Source: a virus. Taken from it: DNA of 29,071 nt. The stretch spans positions 1-29,071 of IMG/VR virus record IMGVR_UViG_3300032829_000032, one strand, 5' to 3'. The position numbers and the translations under genes are program-made. Of the stretch, positions 22,188 to 29,071 are shown piece after piece. The notes beneath the pieces are model-generated. The model did no database searches, was not told where the DNA came from, and saw only the letters and a list, made by a program, of their open reading frames with translations. The first letter of the stretch is position 1, and each line of letters begins with the position of its first letter.

Positions 22188-25100
22188 ATGGCAAAACAAA
22201 AAATCATAAATCCTGATCTTGATTCTAATTTAAATGATAATTCTGATTTCCAGAATGTTACAAGTCAAACTATTTTTAGTTTTGGAAATTTTAATGTTAC
22301 TGGAAATTTTTCAAACAGAACAATTATAAATTATGAAAATCAATTATCATCATTTGTAAAACCGATAACTTTAGATGATATAAATATTTCTGATACAAAA
22401 TCAGTGGCAATATATAATTCAGCAACAAATTTAACACTTAATTTAGATTATTCTGATTTAAAATCATTTATTCGTTATGGTTCTACTTCTGAATATCTTA
22501 GAGTTGCAATACAAAATATTATTACTAATTATCCTGCTTCATTGTTTGTTAATAATCAAACAACTGTTGGAGGCAACATTACATTTTATAATTATACTTA
22601 TAATGTTTATACAAATATTTCAACATTTAGAATTCCATCACAATATATAGATAATAAATTTGGATTTATATTTAATGAAGGTAATATAGCTAAACCGAAT
22701 GATAATGAATTAAAAAATTTAAATTTATCATTTACAAATTATATTGTTTGGAGTACATTATTTCCTGATGATTTTTCGCATAATATTATTGGATTCACTG
22801 GAGATAGCATTAGCAGAAATTATATAACATTAATTGTTAATGGTGATGTATTTCCTAATTTATCAGGTTTAACTAGTGGAAATTTTAATTTACATTTAAG
22901 ACCTTTAACTTCAATATATGAAGATTTTATATTAAATTTAAAACCTTTTGAAAAATATTTAGTTTCAAATAGAAATACAACTAAAGGTTTTATTTTAAAT
23001 TTAAAAGATCCTTTAATTCAAGAAGATGGAGAAATATTATATAGTGATAATAATTTAACATGGAGTACTACTGATGGATATAATATTGATTTTGATGGCT
23101 ATTCATATACTTCATTTCTTCAATCATTATTAAATATTGGTAAAAAATATGATGTAACAAAAACTGATTTAATAGCTCGTTTTTTAACACCAGCATCAAT
23201 TAAACAATATGATTTAACTGATGAAGGTAAAATGACTAAAATATTACATATTTATGGCTGTGAATTTGATGAAATCAGGCAATTTATTGATAGTTTAGTT
23301 AATATTAATAAAATATCATATGATAAAAAGAATAATATTCCTGATCAATTAGTTAAAAATCTTGCACAAACTTTTGGTTGGAATACATTTTCTTTAGTTA
23401 CAGAAGAACAATTTGTTGCATCAGTTTTAGATAATAATGAAACTAATAATGTAAATAATTCTTTACCATCTGAAATTGATATTGAACTTTGGAGAAGAAT
23501 ATTAATAAATACAAATTATTTTTGGAAATCTAAAGGTACAAGAAATGCTATTAAATCAATGTTTCTTTTAATTGGTATTCCTGAACCATTTATTAATATT
23601 ACTGAATATGTATATACTGTAAATGAAAAAATTAATCCAAATACTGTTACTTTAAGTTTAGCTGATTTACCATCTGCATCATTACCCTATAATAATGAAG
23701 GCTATCCTGTTGCCCCAATTGAAACAGATAGTTTTTATTTTCAAATATCTGGCGATACAGATAATGGACAAGCTTATATGAATAATTTTAGAAATGTTGG
23801 ATTTGTTTTAAATAAAGTTATTGATAACAAAAAATCATGGGTTGAAGAAAATAATATATATAGAAAAGATGAAAATACATCACAATATTATGTTAAAGAT
23901 GAAAGATTAATTCTTAATACTAAAGAAGTTGATGTTGGATTAGATGCTTCAAGAGGTATTGAGTTTGATTTTTTTACATATATTAAAGATGTTGATTATC
24001 CTATTAATAGTACAGGTTTTACTATGCCATTCGCTTATGTTAATTTATCAATGGGCTATAGTAATAGTGCTACTAATTTCATAATAAATAATGATCCTAT
24101 TGGAGATATTCAAGTTTCATATAATGGTATTGATTTATCTTCTGTTAATATTAGTAATAATGGTAATCCTATTACTACAGATATTGCAAATGCAGATTAT
24201 TACATAAATCCTATTAATAATAGAGAAATAATATTATTAAATGGTATAGCTAAAGATTATGGCAATAATCAAAGAGATGTTGTTGAAGTAAGCTATATTT
24301 ATAGATTATTTGATACATTAGTTTCAAATAATGTTAAATATATTGTAACACGTGTAACACCTAATTTAGCTGGAACAATTATTCCTTTACCAGAAAATCC
24401 TAATGGTGATATACAACTAACTGTTAATGGCATAGCATTATCTAAAAATAGAGATGGATTTAATGATGGAGATTATCAATTAAATGGTAATCAAATTATA
24501 ATTCAAAACCCAAGTGTTATTTCATTTTTAGTAGATAATCCAATTGTTCAAGTTGCTTATGTTATATCAACAAATATTGATGTAAAAGGAAAATCTGAAA
24601 TACATAGAATAGATAGCCTTAATAGTAGTAAATTTTATTTTAATAATTTAATTAATAAATATGTTTATCGTTTAAATTATAAAATTTCTGATGTTAAATC
24701 AGTTAGATTGTTAGTTAATGGTATAAGTTTAGAACCTGGTAAAGATTATATTTTAAATACAAGTAATACATATGAATTGTACCTTCCAGCTGCTTTGAAA
24801 TTAGGAGATATTATTATGGCTTATTACCTTATGGGCGGAAATCCAGATAATACTCTTATAATAAATGATTCATTTGGCCTTGGAGATATAACAACATTAT
24901 CATTTTTAGAATTTACTGAATTAATTCAAAGAAAATTAATTAATGCTAAAACTAGAAAAATAATTTCAGATTTTAAAGGTGGTTTTTATCCTTATTTATA
25001 TTATATTTTTACACAATATTTAAAAAGATCATTATTAGATCCTAATAATCCTTTATTAAGTAATGGTTATACTTTTAATAATCTTTATGCGTTTTTAAAT

Positions 25101-25967
25101 AAATATAATGGCTATTTTCAAAAATTTGTTGATGAATTATTACCATCAACAATAATAATTGGTAAAAATGGACAAATAATTAGAAATACTATTTTTACTA
25201 AACAAAAATATATGTATCGTAGAGGGGTTAGTTTTGATAGTGATTTACAATGGCTTGGAGATAACGGAACATTATATAAAAGAAGATTAACTGAAAAGCA
25301 ATATTTATGGGAAAATGATTTTGTTTGTTATAATGAACAATTACCAATACCTAAAGGATACTTATATAATAATAGTGAAATTATTAATCCTAATGATCAA
25401 ATTTATATTTATAATAATTCAGAAACTGGTGTAACACAAATTTATATTTACAATAATAGTGAAACTATAACAGGTGGTACTGGCTTTGATAATTTTGTTA
25501 CAACAGCTAGTTTAATTACTAATTCTATTGTTAATAGCGGTGATACTAAGATATTAAATTATAAATTAAATTTATCAAATTCTTCAATTCCAAGTGGAAA
25601 AATATTGAAACTTAAATTAAAATATGTTTCAATACTTGAAAATTATAATATTGAAGGAAATATTATTAATAATCAGACAACTAAATTCTATATTAATAAT
25701 GTTCTGCAAGAAACATATACAAATGAATTAAATATTAATGGTGTTCAAAATGAATATAATATAAGTAGTGATATTAATTTAATTTATGGAGATGCTTTAA
25801 CAGGCCAATTGATTATTAAACAAGATACAAGTGCAGTTACTTCAGAAAGTTATAATACAATAAATGAATTACAAGTTATAATCTATAGTGCAACTATTGC
25901 TGGAAGTGTTGTTAATATTGATAATTTTAATGATAAATTAAGTGTTTCTTTAAATGAGAGTGTTTAA
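22188..25967 (+). CDS. Large baseplate / tail structural protein, 1259 aa
   Basis: Large virion protein, probably a peripheral baseplate component. Residues 340-470 look like phage tail protein of the P2 gpI / wedge type: KMTKILHIYGCEFDEIRQFI, KKNNIPDQLVKNLAQTFGW and IELWRRILINTNYFWKSKGT, then NAIKSMFLLIGIPEP. Residues 620-880 hold two or three related beta-sandwich units, each with a VNGI(A/S)L core (IQLTVNGIALSKNRDG; VRLLVNGISLEPGKDY). Near the C-terminus YNNSE-containing units are repeated, followed by a beta-rich end domain. No enzymatic motif. It has its own late-type motif. Gene position after the wedge genes and before the fibre gene suggests it links wedge to fibres. Confidence 0.8.
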   Translation: MAKQKIINPDLDSNLNDNSDFQNVTSQTIFSFGNFNVTGNFSNRTIINYENQLSSFVKPITLDDINISDTKSVAIYNSATNLTLNLDYSDLKSFIRYGSTSEYLRVAIQNIITNYPASLFVNNQTTVGGNITFYNYTYNVYTNISTFRIPSQYIDNKFGFIFNEGNIAKPNDNELKNLNLSFTNYIVWSTLFPDDFSHNIIGFTGDSISRNYITLIVNGDVFPNLSGLTSGNFNLHLRPLTSIYEDFILNLKPFEKYLVSNRNTTKGFILNLKDPLIQEDGEILYSDNNLTWSTTDGYNIDFDGYSYTSFLQSLLNIGKKYDVTKTDLIARFLTPASIKQYDLTDEGKMTKILHIYGCEFDEIRQFIDSLVNINKISYDKKNNIPDQLVKNLAQTFGWNTFSLVTEEQFVASVLDNNETNNVNNSLPSEIDIELWRRILINTNYFWKSKGTRNAIKSMFLLIGIPEPFINITEYVYTVNEKINPNTVTLSLADLPSASLPYNNEGYPVAPIETDSFYFQISGDTDNGQAYMNNFRNVGFVLNKVIDNKKSWVEENNIYRKDENTSQYYVKDERLILNTKEVDVGLDASRGIEFDFFTYIKDVDYPINSTGFTMPFAYVNLSMGYSNSATNFIINNDPIGDIQVSYNGIDLSSVNISNNGNPITTDIANADYYINPINNREIILLNGIAKDYGNNQRDVVEVSYIYRLFDTLVSNNVKYIVTRVTPNLAGTIIPLPENPNGDIQLTVNGIALSKNRDGFNDGDYQLNGNQIIIQNPSVISFLVDNPIVQVAYVISTNIDVKGKSEIHRIDSLNSSKFYFNNLINKYVYRLNYKISDVKSVRLLVNGISLEPGKDYILNTSNTYELYLPAALKLGDIIMAYYLMGGNPDNTLIINDSFGLGDITTLSFLEFTELIQRKLINAKTRKIISDFKGGFYPYLYYIFTQYLKRSLLDPNNPLLSNGYTFNNLYAFLNKYNGYFQKFVDELLPSTIIIGKNGQIIRNTIFTKQKYMYRRGVSFDSDLQWLGDNGTLYKRRLTEKQYLWENDFVCYNEQLPIPKGYLYNNSEIINPNDQIYIYNNSETGVTQIYIYNNSETITGGTGFDNFVTTASLITNSIVNSGDTKILNYKLNLSNSSIPSGKILKLKLKYVSILENYNIEGNIINNQTTKFYINNVLQETYTNELNINGVQNEYNISSDINLIYGDALTGQLIIKQDTSAVTSESYNTINELQVIIYSATIAGSVVNIDNFNDKLSVSLNESV
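25398..25466 (+). repeat. 39-nt tandem repeat encoding QIYIYNNSET
   Basis: 25398-25427 and 25437-25466 encode QIYIYNNSET twice with a 13-residue period. A partial third unit (LYNNSE) lies 15 residues upstream. Intragenic repeat likely to vary in copy number. Confidence 0.8.
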
Positions 25968-26011
25968 ATTTGGACATAACAATAAAACGTTGATTTAAAA
26001 TTTATTAAATT

Positions 26012-26050
26012 ATAATCAGGACAATTATCTGGACATGATGTCCTGATTAT
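26012..26050 (+). other. Intergenic hairpin with an alternative pairing
   Basis: ATAATCAGGACA (26012-26023) pairs perfectly with TGTCCTGATTAT (26039-26050), a 12-bp stem with a 15-nt loop. The loop contains GGACA (26031-26035), which can pair with the same TGTCC (26039-26043). It lies between the converging 22188 and 26107 genes, has no U-tract on the plus strand, and directly adjoins the minus-strand terminator. Confidence 0.6.
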
Positions 26051-26081
26051 AAAAAAATCCTATAAAAAATTATAGGATTTT
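26051..26081 (-). terminator. Terminator of the outer-membrane protein gene
   Basis: AAAATCCTATAA (26054-26065) pairs with TTATAGGATTTT (26070-26081). On the minus strand the stem is followed by a seven-T tract (A-run at 26051-26057). It is nearly identical to the hairpin at 26677-26702. Confidence 0.8.
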
Positions 26082-26106
26082 AATAAATATTATTATAATT
26101 TTTTAA

Positions 26107-26604
26107 TTAAAATCTATATACATAGCATAATTTAAATCGTTCAATATTTCCAACACTAAGTAAAAATCCATTATTACTATCAACAAATAATTTAATTGCT
26201 AATTCATAATTTAAATTTGTTGTTCCTTTTCCATAGAAATATGTATTTATTAAAATTGGATCTTCATATATTTTATTTGTCCAAGCTAAACCAATAATTG
26301 GAACAATAAAAAAATTATTTTTTACTATATTAATATTATAACCAATATTGAAAATACTAATTTTTATTTTATTTGCATCATAAGTATGATCTGATGAAAA
26401 ATCTAATTCTTCTCCTTTACCATGTGCAAAATTACTTGAAAAATCACAATAAAATTCTTTATAAGAAAATCCAATATTTAAACCCATATTAGATGATTCT
26501 TTTAAATTAATGCTATAAATAGTAGCACCAATATTTAAATCAACTTGACTATAACTAAAATTAATACTAAATAATAAAACTAATGCAAATAATAAATTTT
26601 TCAT
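26107..26604 (-). CDS. Secreted beta-barrel outer-membrane protein, 165 aa
   Basis: Residues 1-20 are a classic signal peptide (MKNLLFALVLLFSINFSYSQ), with likely cleavage next to Gln20 as is common in Bacteroidota. The mature part alternates hydrophobic and polar residues in short strands (NIGATIYSINL, MGLNIGFSYKEFYCDF, IKISIFNIGYNINIV, NYELAIKLFVDS, FKLCYVYRF) and ends in Phe, the usual signal for outer-membrane barrel insertion. About eight strands fit the length. It is on the opposite strand from the surrounding virion genes, with its own terminator, so it is a moron-like accessory gene. It may alter the infected cell's surface, for example to block superinfection (inference). A host-type promoter was not clear. 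Confidence 0.8.
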   Translation of the reverse strand: MKNLLFALVLLFSINFSYSQVDLNIGATIYSINLKESSNMGLNIGFSYKEFYCDFSSNFAHGKGEELDFSSDHTYDANKIKISIFNIGYNINIVKNNFFIVPIIGLAWTNKIYEDPILINTYFYGKGTTNLNYELAIKLFVDSNNGFLLSVGNIERFKLCYVYRF

Positions 26605-26672
26605 GTTTTTAAATTTTTAAAGGTTAATATAAAGTATAATACGTAAATTTTTAATAAATGTTTCATTAAAAT

Positions 26673-26702
26673 AAAAAAATCCTATAATTTCTTATAGGAT
26701 TT
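26673..26702 (-). terminator. Terminator of the small Cys-rich gene
   Basis: AAATCCTATAA (26677-26687) pairs with TTATAGGATTT (26692-26702) around loop TTTC; the minus strand continues into a seven-T tract (26673-26679). Nearly the same hairpin as at 26054-26081. Confidence 0.8.
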
Positions 26703-26713
26703 AATTTAAATTA

Positions 26714-26941
26714 TTATAATTCTAATTTTGCTACATTACTACATTTAGAACAATTTTGATTTTTATTAATAAAATTATAATATGAACAATACCACTCATA
26801 GTTATCATTCATGCATTTTAAATGTATATTTTTTTCATTTGCATTTTTATATATAAACGGTTCAATTAATATATAATTTTTCTTTTTACATTTTTCTAAA
26901 ATTTTTTCTTTAACAAATTTTTGTGATAAACTTTTTTCCAT
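26714..26941 (-). CDS. Small zinc-finger-like protein, 75 aa
   Basis: Layout like phage- and host-encoded treble-clef/zinc-ribbon repeats associated with endonucleases: KKKNYILIEPFIYKN, then IHLKCMNDNYEWYCSYYNFI and NQNCSKC. The Cys positions are C43, C52, C64 and C67; C43 with the C64-x2-C67 pair and one further residue could bind one zinc. No nuclease domain is attached, so it may be a lone module or the remnant of a longer gene. It has the best host-type promoter in the window and its own terminator, forming an independent minus-strand unit next to the outer-membrane protein gene. Confidence 0.7.
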   Translation of the reverse strand: MEKSLSQKFVKEKILEKCKKKNYILIEPFIYKNANEKNIHLKCMNDNYEWYCSYYNFINKNQNCSKCSNVAKLEL

Positions 26942-26958
26942 AAATTATAATAAACTTA

Positions 26959-26989
26959 CAAATATATAAATAAAATATTAAATTTCCAA
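26959..26989 (-). promoter_or_regulatory. Bacteroidota-type promoter for the small Cys-rich gene
   Basis: On the minus strand, TTTG (its TTG at 26987-26989) is followed after 20 nt by TATATTTG (26959-26966), matching -33 TTG and -7 TAnnTTTG. The -7 element is 17 nt before the ATG at 26941. Confidence 0.7.
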
Positions 26990-27001
26990 ATAAATTTTAT
27001 A

Positions 27002-27011
27002 ACTATTTATA
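27002..27011 (+). promoter_or_regulatory. Late-promoter-like motif ACTATTTATA for the fibre gene
   Basis: Exact motif 15 nt before the ATG at 27027, back to back with the minus-strand host-type promoter. Confidence 0.65.
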
Positions 27012-27026
27012 ATAAAAATTTATAGT

Positions 27027-29071
27027 ATGGCATTTATTGATAAAAATGAACCTGTTGTTTTAAATATTAAATTAACTGATAAAGGTCGTGAACAATTAAG
27101 TAAAGGAAAATTAAATTTTACAAAATATAGCATAAGTGACAGTGAAATCAATTATCAATTTATTTCAGATAATTCAATTAATATTGATAAATTAAATATA
27201 CTTAGGCCAGTAGATAATAATCCCCAACAATTAAGTTTTATTACACAAGATTTAACTGGAAATACACTTAATAATATTACAAATATACAATCGGTACCAA
27301 CAATTGTACAAAACACTGCTACTGAATATGGCTTTTTTTCTATAAGTGGAAATACTGTATCGATTTTGACAGATCCAATTCACATAAAACAAGAATCTAT
27401 TTCAATACATCTTAATCAAGTAACAGGAGGAACATTATTACATTTATATAAATCATCAACATATGGAACTTCATTACTTGAGCCATCAATAAATGATTAC
27501 ATGATGATTAGGTGGACAAACCCTAATGGTGCATCTACAGATAATTATATTATTAATCAAAATATTCCACAACCTTGTTTATTTTATAAAATTCAAAATA
27601 TTATTTCTGGTAGTTTAGCAAGTAATAATTTAATAGTACAAGTTGATAGATTACTCCCCGATTTTAGCAATCAAGGATCTGGTAATGCTGGTGGCTTCAT
27701 ATATTATAATAATTACTTTGCTTCTGGAAATACACCCTACTACACAACAGACTTCATGGGAGATTCGATATTCTCGTTTTTTGAAAACACTGCAAACCCT
27801 GTTGTCCCTAATCCATTTTTTAATATGTCATTAGTTTTTACTGAGGAATTATCAGGAATTTTATCTACATATAAAAAATTTAGTACTTTTAATACAGCAG
27901 GATATGGTGGATTTGTATCATATATTCAAAATCAAAATCCTGTAAATAAAATTCTTGGAATAATACATTATTCAAATATTTCACCATCAAACACTTATGG
28001 TGAAGAATTATATTTAAATACTCCAGTACTTAATTTACCAACAATAATGTGGCATAAAGCTACGGATAATAAAATGGGATTAGTTTTAAGTTGTTATGGT
28101 AATCAAAAATTATTAACAGGTGAAACTGTTTCATTAAATACTACTTATTATGATTTAGCTGATAGTAATGGTAATATTGTTGGAAAAGTTTTTACTGATT
28201 TAAAATTATTTGTTATTGAAGATCAGGAATTAATTTTTGCAATGTCTTATAAATCAAACAGATCGTGGACACTTCCAAAACCATTTGTAGGATTTAATGC
28301 TGTTGTAAGTTCTTGTCCTCAATGTGTTGTTCAGGCAACAGTTTCAAAAACTGATATTACTACTGGAACTGGTTCAATTACTGTTAGTAATGTTGTTTCT
28401 GGTGGTCCTGCTCCTATTTTCCTTGATATTAAATTAAGTGGAACAACAATATATTTTAATATATTTACTGGAACAACATTTACTTTAAGTGGTTTAACAG
28501 TTGGAAATTATACTATTACTATATATGATACTAATTCTGCAAATTGTTATATTACATATAATAAAGAAATTTTAAATATTTATGCTGCAACATGGAATGC
28601 TTTAAATAGTGGAACATCTACATTACTATCATCAACTTATTTTATTGATGATAATAATGGTTGGGTTGCAGGACAAATTGGATTAATACGTAAAACAATT
28701 AATGGTGGAAATACTTGGATAACACAAACAACTGGCATTAATAGTGATATATTAAGTATATTTTTTATTAATAGTAATAATGGTTGGGCTTGTACAAGTA
28801 ATGGCACAATATTACATACAACAAATGGTGGAACTAATTGGATAGTACAAAATAGTACAGTAAGTGTTTATTTAAGTTATATATATTTTATTAACTTAAA
28901 TGAAGGTTGGTGTTGTGGTGATAATGGCGTAATATTACATACAACAAACGGTGGAACTAATTGGAGTTTACAAGCAGGTATAACAAGTAATATTTTATAT
29001 TCAATATATTTTATAGATAATAATAATGGCTGGTGCTGTGGTTTAAATGGTATAATACTGCATACAACAAA
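27027..29071 (+). CDS. Large tail fibre / adhesin protein, 3'-truncated by the window edge
   Basis: Open from the ATG at 27027 to the window end (681 codons, no stop). Residues 1-430 look like a virion attachment domain conserved in this phage type: NEPVVLNIKLTDKGREQLSK, NYIIN, PVNKILGIIHYSN, NLPTIMWHKATDNKMGLVLS, YYDLADSNGNIVGKVFTDLK, FVIEDQELIFAMSYKSNRSW. A CPQC motif follows. Residues 437-508 resemble one SprB-type repeat of Bacteroidota adhesins (GSITVSNVVSGG, TFTLSGLTVGNYTITIYDTN). From about residue 518, Ycf48/BNR-like propeller repeats begin (NNGWVAGQIG, TTNGGTNW). It is the likely receptor-binding protein; the C-terminus and any catalytic domain are outside the window. Confidence 0.85.
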   Translation, partial: MAFIDKNEPVVLNIKLTDKGREQLSKGKLNFTKYSISDSEINYQFISDNSINIDKLNILRPVDNNPQQLSFITQDLTGNTLNNITNIQSVPTIVQNTATEYGFFSISGNTVSILTDPIHIKQESISIHLNQVTGGTLLHLYKSSTYGTSLLEPSINDYMMIRWTNPNGASTDNYIINQNIPQPCLFYKIQNIISGSLASNNLIVQVDRLLPDFSNQGSGNAGGFIYYNNYFASGNTPYYTTDFMGDSIFSFFENTANPVVPNPFFNMSLVFTEELSGILSTYKKFSTFNTAGYGGFVSYIQNQNPVNKILGIIHYSNISPSNTYGEELYLNTPVLNLPTIMWHKATDNKMGLVLSCYGNQKLLTGETVSLNTTYYDLADSNGNIVGKVFTDLKLFVIEDQELIFAMSYKSNRSWTLPKPFVGFNAVVSSCPQCVVQATVSKTDITTGTGSITVSNVVSGGPAPIFLDIKLSGTTIYFNIFTGTTFTLSGLTVGNYTITIYDTNSANCYITYNKEILNIYAATWNALNSGTSTLLSSTYFIDDNNGWVAGQIGLIRKTINGGNTWITQTTGINSDILSIFFINSNNGWACTSNGTILHTTNGGTNWIVQNSTVSVYLSYIYFINLNEGWCCGDNGVILHTTNGGTNWSLQAGITSNILYSIYFIDNNNGWCCGLNGIILHTT
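28701..29071 (+). repeat. 123-nt (41-aa) Ycf48-like repeats in the fibre gene
   Basis: The NGGNTW/NGGTNW element recurs at 28701, 28824 and 28947, exactly 123 nt apart, and the next copy would begin at 29070, at the window end. Each unit encodes ...IYFIDNNNGWCCGxNGxILHTTNGGTNW-type blades. Strong nucleotide similarity between units 2 and 3 indicates recent duplication. Confidence 0.9.

Noticed and set aside
27643-27834. A 63-codon plus-strand frame
   Set aside because: Out of frame with, and inside, the long fibre gene that begins at 27027 and is open to the window end.

Overview
The window is a 29 kb piece of a very AT-rich genome (by eye about one fifth G+C) from a contractile-tailed, distantly T4-like phage. 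Supporting genes are a family B DNA polymerase, a T4 gp25-type and a T4 gp6-type baseplate wedge protein, a tail-tube-like protein, and large baseplate and fibre proteins. The host is probably a member of the Bacteroidota. Genes lack Shine-Dalgarno leaders, three genes have TTG-N19/20-TAnnTTTG promoters of the Bacteroidota type, one gene encodes a secreted beta-barrel outer-membrane protein ending in Phe, and the terminal fibre gene carries an SprB-like repeat. This is inferred from the sequence only; no database search was run.

Layout. 1-3658: C-terminal part of DNA polymerase (start lies before the window). 3695-11357: genes with late-promoter-like motifs, namely an acidic unknown, a Nudix fusion, an 80-aa repeat protein, a WYL-like protein, a helical unknown, a 913-aa multi-domain protein (two kinase-like modules, a 2H phosphoesterase, a four-Cys module), a ParB-like protein with an ADP-ribosyltransferase-like tail, and a small conserved protein. 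11494-12867: glycosyltransferase. 12909-14293: a charged coiled-coil gene, three frame-broken small genes and a GC-rich structured RNA candidate. 14300-17854: tail-tube-like protein, conserved unknown, two tandem paralogues, an HD phosphohydrolase and a conserved unknown. 18012-25967: baseplate module (gp25, gp6, two smaller structural proteins, a 1259-aa protein). 26107-26941: a minus-strand island of two accessory genes with their own terminators and one host-type promoter. 27027-end: a large fibre/adhesin gene that runs off the window; its stop is not reached.

Regulation. Ten copies of A(C/G)TATTTAT(A/T), all on the plus strand and in intergenic DNA, precede plus-strand genes and look like the phage's own late promoter. 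Host-type promoters precede 15670, 17384 and the minus-strand gene ending at 26714. Factor-independent terminators with U-tracts follow 7215, 11357, 17854 and both minus-strand genes. All 24 intact genes with a visible stop end in TAA and start with ATG (the polymerase start is not visible).

Most notable signals: (1) two solitary 19-nt hairpins, at 5250-5268 and 12846-12864, that match the core of the Cas12a (type V-A) CRISPR repeat, candidates for RNA-based anti-CRISPR elements; (2) a structured RNA at about 14017-14181 ahead of the tail-tube-like gene; (3) the multi-domain 'polyvalent' protein with a 2H phosphoesterase; (4) a moron-like island encoding an outer-membrane protein; (5) a fibre gene combining SprB-like and Ycf48-like adhesin modules.
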